A DNA stretch of 15,507 nt from Bryobacterales bacterium (GTDB taxonomy: Bacteria > Acidobacteriota > Terriglobia > Bryobacterales > Bryobacteraceae): NCBI GenBank assembly GCA_003142355.1, contig PLMF01000120.1, positions 1 through 15,507 on the forward strand. The letters are read 5' to 3'. The notes beneath the pieces are model-generated. The model ran no database searches, was not told the origin of the DNA, and saw only the letters and a list, made by a program, of their open reading frames with translations. Position 1 is the first letter of the stretch; each line of letters starts with the position of its first letter. The position numbers were made by a program, and so were the translations under genes. This document shows positions 1-6,763 of the stretch, one piece after another.

Positions 1-224
1 GGCAGTACACCGGCTGGATCTGCGACGCGGAGCGGATGAAGCTGGCCAGGCCGGACGTCCTCTACATGCACCCGCTGCCGGCCGACCGCGGCAACGAAGT
101 GACCGATGAAGTGATCGACGGCCCGAACTCCGTGGTGTACCAGGAGGCGGAAAACCGGCTGCATACGGCCAAAGCGATCATGTCCCTCACCATGGCGGAT
201 GGGGAGATCGAATACGAGCGGTAG
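1..224 (+). CDS. carbamoyltransferase, C-terminal fragment (5' end outside window)
   Basis: Open from the window edge (frame starts at base 3) to TAG at 222-224, so only about the last 73 residues are seen. The stretch [14 protein letters not shown], then VIDGP and [14 protein letters not shown], is the C-terminal signature of the aspartate/ornithine carbamoyltransferase superfamily: the HxLP amino-acid-substrate loop followed by the last helix carrying EAEN. The overall pattern is closest to ornithine carbamoyltransferase, but that family normally has HCLP; here the Cys is Pro (HPLP), as in aspartate carbamoyltransferase, so ornithine may not be the substrate. The carbamate kinase start lies 4 nt downstream. 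This suggests a catabolic role in which a carbamoylated compound is phosphorolysed to carbamoyl phosphate that the kinase uses to make ATP. Alternative: a YgeW-like knotted carbamoyltransferase; the diagnostic N-terminal half is missing. Confidence 0.85.
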   Translation, partial: QYTGWICDAERMKLARPDVLYMHPLPADRGNEVTDEVIDGPNSVVYQEAENRLHTAKAIMSLTMADGEIEYER

Positions 225-228
225 CGGT

Positions 229-1173
229 ATGGCTGAGACTCTGGTAATCGCCCTGGGCGGCAACGCCATCACGCGTCCCGGCGAACCCGGCACCATTCCG
301 CAACAGTTCGCGCACACCGGTGAGACGCTGGAGCATCTGATGCCGCTGTTCCGCGGCGATTCGAACCTGGCGATTGTCCACGGCAACGGCCCGCAGATCG
401 GCAACATTCTGATCCGCGTGGAAGAGGGAGAGCGGAGGGTGCCGCGCCTTCCGCTGGACACCTGCGTCTCCGATTCGCAAGGCGGCATGGGCTACATGAT
501 CCAGCGGATTGCCTGCGAGTTGTTCCGCCGGGAGGGCATTCGCCGCAGCGCCGCCACCGTCATCACGCAGGTGCTGGTGGACGAGGACGACCCCGAAATG
601 ACGCATCCGACCAAGCCCATCGGGTCGTTCTACGACCAGGAGGAAGTCGGGCACGTTCAGCAGGAGAAGCCGCACTGGATCATGCGGGAAATCGAGCCCG
701 GCCGGTTCCGGCGCGTGGTGGCTTCGCCGCGGCCGATTCGCATCCTGGAGGAGGAGGCCATCGCCCGGCTGGTGGAGGCGGGTGTGGTCACCATCGCCTG
801 TGGCGGCGGAGGGATCCCGGTCGCCTGGGAAGGCGGCCACCTGGTGGGAGTGGAAGGAGTCATCGACAAGGATTTCGCCGCCAGCCTGCTGGCCCGTGAT
901 CTCCACGCGCACAAGCTGATCATCGTCACAGACGTGGAGCAGGCGGCCATTCGCTTCGGGCGCCCCGGCCAGCAGTGGTTGGGCGCCATCACGCTCCAGC
1001 AGGCGCGTGAGTACCTGGCCGCCGGCGAATTTCCACCCGGGTCGATGGGACCTAAGATTGCAGCCGGCATCGACTTCGTCGCGCAAGGCGGCAAGGCGTG
1101 TATCATCACTTCAACCGAGCACGTCGCTCGCGCCGTACGGGGCGAGACCGGCACTCACATCGTGGCGTCATGA
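229..1173 (+). CDS. arcC: carbamate kinase
   Basis: A 314-residue protein, the usual length for carbamate kinase, which catalyses reversible phosphate transfer between carbamoyl phosphate and ADP in the cytoplasm. Visible family marks are LVIALGGNAI at residues 5-14, HGNGPQIGN at 51-59, SQGGMGYMIQ at 83-92, ACGGGGIPV at 190-198, VIDKD with Lys214, IVTDV at 232-236 and GSMGPK with Lys276; the lysines fit the ATP/phosphate-binding positions of the amino-acid kinase fold. I chose the ATG at 229 because the family begins right before the LV-ALGGN strand; an in-frame ATG at 199 would add ten unrelated residues and overlap the upstream gene. It starts 4 nt after the carbamoyltransferase stop, and its TGA overlaps the ATG of the next gene (ATGA, 1170-1173), so the three genes form one operon with translational coupling. 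In this context it most likely works in the ATP-forming direction (inference). Confidence 0.95.
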   Translation: MAETLVIALGGNAITRPGEPGTIPQQFAHTGETLEHLMPLFRGDSNLAIVHGNGPQIGNILIRVEEGERRVPRLPLDTCVSDSQGGMGYMIQRIACELFRREGIRRSAATVITQVLVDEDDPEMTHPTKPIGSFYDQEEVGHVQQEKPHWIMREIEPGRFRRVVASPRPIRILEEEAIARLVEAGVVTIACGGGGIPVAWEGGHLVGVEGVIDKDFAASLLARDLHAHKLIIVTDVEQAAIRFGRPGQQWLGAITLQQAREYLAAGEFPPGSMGPKIAAGIDFVAQGGKACIITSTEHVARAVRGETGTHIVAS

Positions 1174-2462
1174 TCGTCACCAACGCCCGCATCCTGACCT
1201 TCGACTCGGCCAATCGCGTGCTCGATTCCGGTAGCGTCGAGATTCGTCCCGACGGCGCCATCGGCAATGTGAGCCGTGCGCGCGCGCGGGGAAAGGACGT
1301 TATCGACGCCAAGGGCAAGCTCTTGATGCCCGCCCTGATCAACTGCCACACGCACCTGTACAGCACGCTGGCGCGCGGGATTGCGCTCCCCGGCCGCGCG
1401 CCCAGGAATTTCACCGAGATCTTGCAGAAGCTCTGGTGGCGGCTGGACCGCGCGTTGAACGAAGAAGACGTGTACTACAGCGCGCTGGTGGGCCTCATCG
1501 ACGCCGCCAAGTGCGGCGTGGGCACGCTGGTGGACCACCATTCCAGCCCCAACGCCTGCGCGGGAAGCCTGGACCGCATCGACCAGGCGTTTCGGGAAGT
1601 CGGCCTGCGCGGCGTGCTGTGCTACGAGACTTCCGACCGCAACGGCCCCATGCAGGCCCTGGAGGGTATTCGAGAGAACATCCGTTTCATCGATCGGGCC
1701 CAGAGGGCGCCCCGCGGCGACGGTCTGGTGGCCGCCACCTTCGGTTTGCACGCTTCTTTTACCCTCACCGATGAGACGCTTCGCCGCGCGGTGGAAGTGA
1801 ACCAATCGCTGCGCGCGGGCTTCCACATCCACGTCGCGGAGGACGGCTGCGACGCCGGGGCGGTGAAGCGTTTGCGCGACCTTGGCGTTCTGGACGAGCA
1901 GTGCCTGGCGGCTCACTGTGTACACGTCACCGCGGCCGACATTGGAACTCTCGCGCGGCGCCGGGTCAACGTGGTTCACAACCCGCAATCCAACTGCAAT
2001 AACGCGGTTGGCGCCGCCAGGTTGCTCGAACTCGTCCGGCGCGGAGTGCTGGTGGGGCTAGGTTCCGACGGCTATTCGCCACGCATGTTCGAAGAGTTCA
2101 AGGCCGCTTTTCACATCCAGAAATTGCAGGCGCGCGACCCTCGCGTGGCGTACGCCGAAGCTTACGCCGCGGCGTTTCTGAACAACCGCACCATCGTCAG
2201 GAAGCTCTGGGGCATGGAGATTGGCCGCATCGAGACGGGCGCGCGGGCCGACCTCATTCTAGTGGACTACTACCCACCCACGCCGCTCCATAGCGGCAAT
2301 TTGTTTGGCCACATTCTGTTCGGCATTGCCAACGCGCCGGTCGATTCGCTCATTGTCAACGGACGATATGTTCTGCGCGACAGCCAGTGCGTCACCGTGG
2401 ACGACCGCCGTATAGCGGAGAAGGCGGCGGCGCGAGCACGCTCCCTGTGGGAGAGGTTCTGA
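1170..2462 (+). CDS. ssnA: SsnA-type aminohydrolase (amidohydrolase superfamily)
   Basis: A 430-residue metal-dependent hydrolase. From memory of E. coli SsnA it aligns over its whole length, with shared landmarks LWWRLDRAL (residues 88-96), YETSDRN (152-158), MFEEFK (306-311) and the PPTPL...GHILFG segment near the C terminus. Metal-binding residues are in place: NCHTH (His60, His62), FHIHVAED (His219/His221, Glu224), AAHC (His249) and GSDG (Asp300). SsnA belongs to the chlorohydrolase/guanine deaminase-like branch and lies in purine-degradation gene sets; its precise substrate is not evident from the sequence. The ATG at 1170 is chosen because it overlaps the kinase stop as ATGA; the longer upstream reading would overlap 70 nt of the kinase. 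The gene is followed by a 74-nt gap with a hairpin before the PLP enzyme gene. Confidence 0.9.
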   Translation: MIVTNARILTFDSANRVLDSGSVEIRPDGAIGNVSRARARGKDVIDAKGKLLMPALINCHTHLYSTLARGIALPGRAPRNFTEILQKLWWRLDRALNEEDVYYSALVGLIDAAKCGVGTLVDHHSSPNACAGSLDRIDQAFREVGLRGVLCYETSDRNGPMQALEGIRENIRFIDRAQRAPRGDGLVAATFGLHASFTLTDETLRRAVEVNQSLRAGFHIHVAEDGCDAGAVKRLRDLGVLDEQCLAAHCVHVTAADIGTLARRRVNVVHNPQSNCNNAVGAARLLELVRRGVLVGLGSDGYSPRMFEEFKAAFHIQKLQARDPRVAYAEAYAAAFLNNRTIVRKLWGMEIGRIETGARADLILVDYYPPTPLHSGNLFGHILFGIANAPVDSLIVNGRYVLRDSQCVTVDDRRIAEKAAARARSLWERF

Positions 2463-2495
2463 TGCTGCCAGTACTGGACACCACTCTGTTTGGTG

Positions 2496-2515
2496 GGGCA
2501 TGCTTTAGCTTGCCC
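2496..2515. repeat. small imperfect inverted repeat (hairpin) in the ssnA-PLP gene gap
   Basis: GGGCATGC (2496-2503) and GCTTGCCC (2508-2515) pair over 8 positions with one T-T mismatch around a TTTA loop. It is the only structure in the 74-nt gap. No T-tract follows, so it is unlikely to be a strong terminator. It looks like the short GC-rich palindromes scattered between genes in Solibacter-like genomes (recollection, not checked), and could also stabilise or process the operon mRNA. Confidence 0.5.
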
Positions 2516-2536
2516 GTCGAGTGACATTGGAGAACC

Positions 2537-3895
2537 ATGACTGACACCGTACCCGGTCCGACTTACGAAGCGATGCTTCATCCGGAGTTACTGCCGCCCG
2601 CGGTTCGCACCGCGGCCCTGGCGGCATGCTCCCATGAGTTGGACCCCATCAACTTGTTCAACATCACGTGGCGCGGGCCCGATAACCGCATCCGCCACAT
2701 CGTGCTTCCCAGAGAACTGACGGGCGTCGAGGCCAATATCGTGGTCCTCGCCGGACGGGGTTTTCCCTCGGGCAGCCACAAGGTCGGGCCGGCCTACGCC
2801 ACGCTGATGGAAGGCGAACTGGCCGGCGAAATCCAGCCCGGCGAGAACACCATTATTGGCCCGTCGACGGGTAACTTCGGCATTGGCGTGGCATATATCT
2901 CCCATCTCAAGGGCTACCCGGCAATCGTCATCATGCCGGAGGACATGAGCCAGGAACGTTACCAGCGCATCCGGCAATACGGCGGGCAATTGGACCTGAC
3001 GCCGGGATCGGAGAGCGACGTCATCCTGGTTCTGGAGCGTACCCAGCACTACAAAAAAGACCCCGGGAACAAGATCCTGGCGCAGTTCGAGCTGCTTCCC
3101 AACTACAGGTTCCACCGCTACGTAACGGGGCGCAGCGCGCTGGAAGCGGCCGTGCAATATGGGAACGGCAGGGTTGCGGCGTTCGTCTCGGCGCCGGGCT
3201 CGGCCGGCACGTTGGCCGCCGGCGACGAGATCAAGGCGCGCCATCCGGAATGCGCGATCTGCGCGCTCGAGCCCAAGGAGTGCTCGACCCTGTTCAACAA
3301 CGGACGCGGCACGCACCGCATCGAAGGCATCGGCGACAAGATGGTGACCCTCATTCACAACGTGCTCACCACCGACTACGTGGCCCTGATCCACGATGAC
3401 GATTGCGTGATGGGCCTGGAGCTTTTGGAACGCCGCCGGAGCCTGGTGGAGCGGTTGCTTGGCCGGCCGCCGGGATACCTGGATTCGCTCGGAGGACTGT
3501 TTGGCATCTCGGGCATCTGCAATATCCTCGGCGCCATTCGTCTGGCGCGATACCTGGGTCTTGGCCCGGAAGACAACGTGGTGACCATCGCCACCGACGG
3601 CATGGACCGCTATCCCTCGGTGCTGGCGAATCTCGAAAAGCGCCGGGGACCGCTCAATGACGCCAGTCTCAGCACCAGCTTCGAAGCGATTTTCCGCGGC
3701 GGCGATGCACGAGAGATTTTAGACGTGCGCCCGGCGGAACAGAAGGAGCGCCTGTTTGGCTACAAGGAGCAGGTGTGGAGCGCCTTCGGCTACACGCACT
3801 CCTATTTGGAGAGCATGAAGTCGCAGTCCTTCTGGGACGCGGAGTTCGACCAGATCGGCGCCATTGACCAGGCGCTTCCGGCGGCGCGGGACTGA
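2537..3895 (+). CDS. PLP-dependent fold-type II enzyme (cysteine synthase / ammonia-lyase-like)
   Basis: A 452-residue protein with the core of the tryptophan synthase beta/cysteine synthase family. SGSHKVGPAYA holds the likely PLP Schiff-base lysine Lys82. GPSTGNFGIGVA (108-119), with Asn113, matches the substrate-carboxylate/PLP-binding SxGN loop. SAPGSAGTLAAG (218-229) is the glycine-rich phosphate-binding loop, and LGGLFGISG (318-326) is a second conserved loop. Family members catalyse beta-elimination, beta-replacement or ammonia-lyase reactions on amino acids. The operon position after ssnA is where one might expect YgeX (2,3-diaminopropionate ammonia-lyase), but the motifs and length (YgeX is about 400 residues) differ, so it may be a different enzyme doing an equivalent step (inference). 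The ATG at 2537 has a GGAGA ribosome site 5 nt upstream. The C-terminal extension, about residues 380-452, is longer than in cysteine synthase. Confidence 0.82.
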   Translation: MTDTVPGPTYEAMLHPELLPPAVRTAALAACSHELDPINLFNITWRGPDNRIRHIVLPRELTGVEANIVVLAGRGFPSGSHKVGPAYATLMEGELAGEIQPGENTIIGPSTGNFGIGVAYISHLKGYPAIVIMPEDMSQERYQRIRQYGGQLDLTPGSESDVILVLERTQHYKKDPGNKILAQFELLPNYRFHRYVTGRSALEAAVQYGNGRVAAFVSAPGSAGTLAAGDEIKARHPECAICALEPKECSTLFNNGRGTHRIEGIGDKMVTLIHNVLTTDYVALIHDDDCVMGLELLERRRSLVERLLGRPPGYLDSLGGLFGISGICNILGAIRLARYLGLGPEDNVVTIATDGMDRYPSVLANLEKRRGPLNDASLSTSFEAIFRGGDAREILDVRPAEQKERLFGYKEQVWSAFGYTHSYLESMKSQSFWDAEFDQIGAIDQALPAARD

Positions 3896-3907
3896 CCAGA
3901 GTACTAG

Positions 3908-3923
3908 TGGCATTTCGCATGCC
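3908..3923 (+). promoter_or_regulatory. candidate sigma-54 (-24/-12) promoter upstream of the PEP-CTERM gene
   Basis: TGGCATTTCGCATGCC carries GG at 3909-3910 and GC at 3921-3922 with exactly 10 nt between them, as in the RpoN consensus TGGCAC-N5-TTGC; TGGCA and TGC match. Transcription would start near 3933, leaving a leader of about 80 nt. The leader holds the inverted repeat GTAC-TTTCA-GTAC (about 3928-3940), while an AGTACT lies just upstream of the -24 element. PEP-CTERM genes in several bacteria are known to be controlled by RpoN with the PrsK/PrsR two-component system, which makes the location meaningful. The element also forms a weak GGCAT/ATGCC hairpin, so chance is not excluded. The rest of the 119-nt gap (3896-4014) shows nothing else clear. 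Confidence 0.55.
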
Positions 3924-4014
3924 GACGGTACTTTCAGTACTTGTGCCGGCCCGATGCGCTCCCTAAGCTGGAGTCAAAGGCTCTCCGAGCCGCGAGAGAA
4001 GATCCGGCACTCTG

Positions 4015-5337
4015 ATGAAACAGTTTATCACAGCAGTGGTCATCGGTTTGCTGGTGGTTCTTTTTGTACCGCACCAACAGAAGGACGTACCGCCATCGCG
4101 GCCGCCGATACAGAAAGCCGTTGTTGGTGAACCCAGTCTGTCCGCTCTGGAATTTCCGTACTCAGTTGTCCGCGGTGGGGTGCATAACGCCCATGACGCA
4201 CAATTGGCAATGGGTGACGAGGTTGTAAAGCTGCATTACGCTGGGATTGATGCCACACGATTAGAAGCCACCGCATTCAAGACCAACGCAGTACGTTACG
4301 TTTCGTATCGAGTGTCCGATCAAATCTTCTGGACCGCAAAACCGGTAACTATCAAGGCCGGGGAGCCTGTTTTGCGTGACGGCAGGAACTTCATTCGTGC
4401 TCGTTGTGGCAATCGCATTTCGGAACATCCGATGCAGCCAACACGACAGAATGGACCATCAGAGGAAGAATTGGACACGCCCATTCCGGTGCCTGGTGAA
4501 TCGTGGATCACACCACCTTCACTGGCGAACATGTTTACCCCTGGTCTGTGGGATCAGGGAGTTCTCATTGAGCAACCGAATGAGCAGGTGACGTCAGCAA
4601 CAACGTTGGTTCCGGGGTCCTGGCCAGGCGGAGACATCATTCCGCCATCAGGTCCACCGCCGGTTTTGGCGCCTTGGCCACCAGGTGTTCCACCAGTAGG
4701 TCCGCCGGAGGTTCCGCCAGTAGGTCCGCCGGTGCTTCCGCCAGTAGGTCCGCCCGTGGTTCCGCCAGTAGGTCCGCCCGTGGTTCCGCCAGTAGGTCCG
4801 CCCGTGGTTCCGCCAGTAGGTCCGCCAGTGGTTCCACCAGTGGTTCCGCCGGTGGTTCCACCTGTAGGTCCGCCCGTGGTTCCACCAGTGGTTCCGCCGG
4901 TGGCTCCACCTGTGGGTCCGCCCGTGGCTCCGCCGGTAATTCCGCCAGTGGTTCCACCAGTACGTCCGCCAGTGGTTCCACCAGTAGGTCCGCCGGTGGT
5001 TCCACCTGTAAGTCCGCCGGTGGTTCCGCCAGTAGGTCCGCCGGTGGTTCCACCTGTAAGTCCGCCGGTGGCTCCGCCAGTAGGGCCACCGATAGGGCCA
5101 CCGATAGGGCCGCCGATAGGGCCGCCGATTGGGCCGCCGATAGGGCCACCGATAGGGCCGCCGATAGGGCCGCCGATTGGGCCGCCGATCGAGTCGCCGA
5201 TCATACCACCGACGGTTCCGCCGCCGTCGGTAGTAACACCCGAACCTAACTCGTTTGTATTGTTTGGTGGCGTGCTGGCGCTTGGAATCGCAATAGCAGG
5301 GATCAAGATGCTGCGCGATGGCCTCCGGAAGCACTGA
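4015..5337 (+). CDS. secreted PEP-CTERM anchor-domain protein with XPPV tandem repeats
   Basis: A 440-residue protein with four parts. Residues 1-20 (MKQFITAVVIGLLVVLFVP) are a Sec signal peptide or membrane segment. Residues about 40-200 are a non-repetitive domain I do not recognise. Residues 225-392 are 42 tandem tetrapeptides of type XPPV then GPPI. The C terminus is a PEP-CTERM sorting signal: VTPEPNS with PEP at 409-411, a hydrophobic helix at about 413-430 and a basic end with K, R and RKH. PEP-CTERM proteins are exported and processed by an exosortase, usually becoming surface or extracellular-matrix proteins; no exosortase gene lies in this window. The Pro-rich stretch should form an extended, polyproline-II-like stalk. 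The gene, especially its first 600 nt, is visibly poorer in GC than its neighbours, and no clear Shine-Dalgarno precedes the ATG. The photolyase gene begins 22 nt after the stop. A candidate RpoN promoter lies about 80-105 nt upstream. Confidence 0.85.
   Translation: MKQFITAVVIGLLVVLFVPHQQKDVPPSRPPIQKAVVGEPSLSALEFPYSVVRGGVHNAHDAQLAMGDEVVKLHYAGIDATRLEATAFKTNAVRYVSYRVSDQIFWTAKPVTIKAGEPVLRDGRNFIRARCGNRISEHPMQPTRQNGPSEEELDTPIPVPGESWITPPSLANMFTPGLWDQGVLIEQPNEQVTSATTLVPGSWPGGDIIPPSGPPPVLAPWPPGVPPVGPPEVPPVGPPVLPPVGPPVVPPVGPPVVPPVGPPVVPPVGPPVVPPVVPPVVPPVGPPVVPPVVPPVAPPVGPPVAPPVIPPVVPPVRPPVVPPVGPPVVPPVSPPVVPPVGPPVVPPVSPPVAPPVGPPIGPPIGPPIGPPIGPPIGPPIGPPIGPPIGPPIESPIIPPTVPPPSVVTPEPNSFVLFGGVLALGIAIAGIKMLRDGLRKH
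4687..5190 (+). repeat. 12-nt tandem repeat array (42 units) encoding XPPV/GPPI
   Basis: The array is 504 nt, exactly 42 in-frame 12-nt units. The first 33 encode mostly alternating GPPV and VPPV (with A, I, L, R, S variants, and GPPE as unit 2). The last nine encode GPPI, as gggccnccgatn. Within the GPPI block, units 2-5 and 6-9 show the same order of synonymous variants except the final base, pointing to a 48-nt duplication. Codon wobble differs between units, so the array is not brand new, but the GPPI block is more uniform and probably the youngest part. The repeat lacks stop codons in several other frames, which creates long false ORFs on both strands. Confidence 0.95.
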
Positions 5338-5359
5338 GAGCGACGATATACTTCCAGGT

Positions 5360-6763
5360 ATGAGCGACAACCCAGCCCTGGTTTGGTTTGGGCTGGATTT
5401 GCGGCTTGCCGACAACCCTGCGCTGGAGAGGGCGATCGCACAACAGGGCGCGGTTCTCCCGGTCTTCATGTGGGCGCCGGACGAGGAGTCCCCGTGGTCT
5501 CCCGGGGCGGCATCGCGATGGTGGCTCCATCAATCGCTCGAAGAACTCGAAGCGGCGCTGGCCAAGCGCGGCTCGAAGCTTACGGTTCGCCGCGGACCCA
5601 CGGCGGAAGCGCTCCTCGCGCTGGCCGCGGAATCGGGCGCGAAATCGATATTCTGGAATCGGCGATACGAGCCTGCGGCGTTGGCCCGTGACCGGGAACT
5701 GGAGCGGCGGCTGCGCCAGCGTGGAATTGCCGCCGAGAGTTGCCCAGGCAACCTGTTGTTCGAACCTGGTACGATTCTGAACGCCAGCGGGAAACCCTAC
5801 CAGGTGTTCACCGCTTTTTGGCGGGCGTGCCTGGCGATGCCTGGTCCGGCGGAGCCCACGCCGGCCCCCAGGCGACTGCGCGCTCCGGCACAATGGCCGG
5901 CTTCGCTCGAGATCTCCAAACTCGGTTTGGAACCGAAGGCCGATTGGGCGGGCGGCATGCGCCAGACGTGGCGGCCGGGCGAACGGGGCGCCTCCCAGGG
6001 GATGAAGGCCTTTCTCGACGGTGCTATCGAGATCTACTCGACCGATCAGGACCGGCCGGATCGTGGTGGCACGTCGCGTCTATCGCCCCACCTTCACTTT
6101 GGGGAAATCAGTGTCCGGCGGATCTGGCATGAAGTGCGCGGCCATGGCGCGGCCGCCGATTCGTATGTGAGGCAAATCGGCTGGCGCGAGTTCTCCCATC
6201 ACCTGCTCTTCCACTACCCACACACGCCGCGGGAGGCCCTGCGGCCGGAGTTCCACCGCTTCGCGTGGCGGACCGATGCGGCGGGGCTGCGAGCATGGAC
6301 CCGCGGAAAGACCGGCTATCCACTGGTCGACGCCGGCATGCGGGAGCTGTGGCACACGGGCTGGATGCACAACCGGGTGCGGATGCTGGCGGCGTCGTTC
6401 CTGGTGAAGCATCTCATGCTTCCCTGGCAAGAGGGCGCGGCGTGGTTCTGGGATACGCTGGTGGATGCGGATCTGGCGAATAACACGATGGGGTGGCAGT
6501 GGAGCGCGGGCTGCGGCGCCGATGCGGCCCCCTATTTCCGGATCTTCAGTCCGGTGATCCAGGGGGAGCGGTTCGATCCCGACGGCGAATACGTGCGCCG
6601 TTGGGTTCCGGAGTTGGCACGCGTTCCGAACCAGTGGATACACAGGCCCTGGGAAGCGGCCGGGGTGGATCTGGGGAAGAAGTATCCACGGCCCATCGTA
6701 GAGCATGCCGCGGCGCGAAAACGTGCGCTGGCGGCGTTGGGTGCCCGTTCATTTGCCGGGTAG
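5360..6763 (+). CDS. phrB: deoxyribodipyrimidine photo-lyase (class I CPD photolyase)
   Basis: A 467-residue flavoprotein that repairs UV-induced cyclobutane pyrimidine dimers with blue light. The N-terminal antenna domain starts LVWFGLDLRLADNPAL (residues 7-22). The FAD-binding domain includes TSRLSPHLHFGEIS (238-251), GKTGYPLVDAGMREL (316-330), GWMHNRVRM (334-342) and GWQWSAG...DAAPYFRIF (378-396). By alignment to E. coli PhrB from memory, the electron-transfer tryptophans correspond to Trp303, Trp356 and Trp379, and the Asn near flavin N5 to Asn375, which favours a repair enzyme over a plant-type cryptochrome. The usual WFRRDLR is WFGLDLR here. The ATG at 5360 is preferred because family members start just before the LVWF strand; an in-frame ATG at 5318 would overlap the previous gene. 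The 3' end overlaps the convergent thioredoxin-like gene by 15 nt. It may be co-transcribed with the PEP-CTERM gene. Confidence 0.95.
   Translation: MSDNPALVWFGLDLRLADNPALERAIAQQGAVLPVFMWAPDEESPWSPGAASRWWLHQSLEELEAALAKRGSKLTVRRGPTAEALLALAAESGAKSIFWNRRYEPAALARDRELERRLRQRGIAAESCPGNLLFEPGTILNASGKPYQVFTAFWRACLAMPGPAEPTPAPRRLRAPAQWPASLEISKLGLEPKADWAGGMRQTWRPGERGASQGMKAFLDGAIEIYSTDQDRPDRGGTSRLSPHLHFGEISVRRIWHEVRGHGAAADSYVRQIGWREFSHHLLFHYPHTPREALRPEFHRFAWRTDAAGLRAWTRGKTGYPLVDAGMRELWHTGWMHNRVRMLAASFLVKHLMLPWQEGAAWFWDTLVDADLANNTMGWQWSAGCGADAAPYFRIFSPVIQGERFDPDGEYVRRWVPELARVPNQWIHRPWEAAGVDLGKKYPRPIVEHAAARKRALAALGARSFAG

Noticed and set aside
187..1086. 299-residue minus-strand ORF opposite carbamate kinase
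   Set aside because: Arg/His-rich shadow of a clear carbamate kinase with full family motifs on the plus strand.
4687..5190. CRISPR array
   Set aside because: The 12-nt units are contiguous with no unique spacers and stay in one coding frame, so this is a protein repeat.
4554..5469. Long Gly/Thr-rich and Arg/Tyr-rich ORFs on the minus strand (295, 273 and 170 residues) and a Ser-rich plus-strand ORF (191 residues)
   Set aside because: They arise because the 12-nt repeat lacks stop codons in several frames. Only the 4015-5337 frame has a signal peptide and a PEP-CTERM tail.
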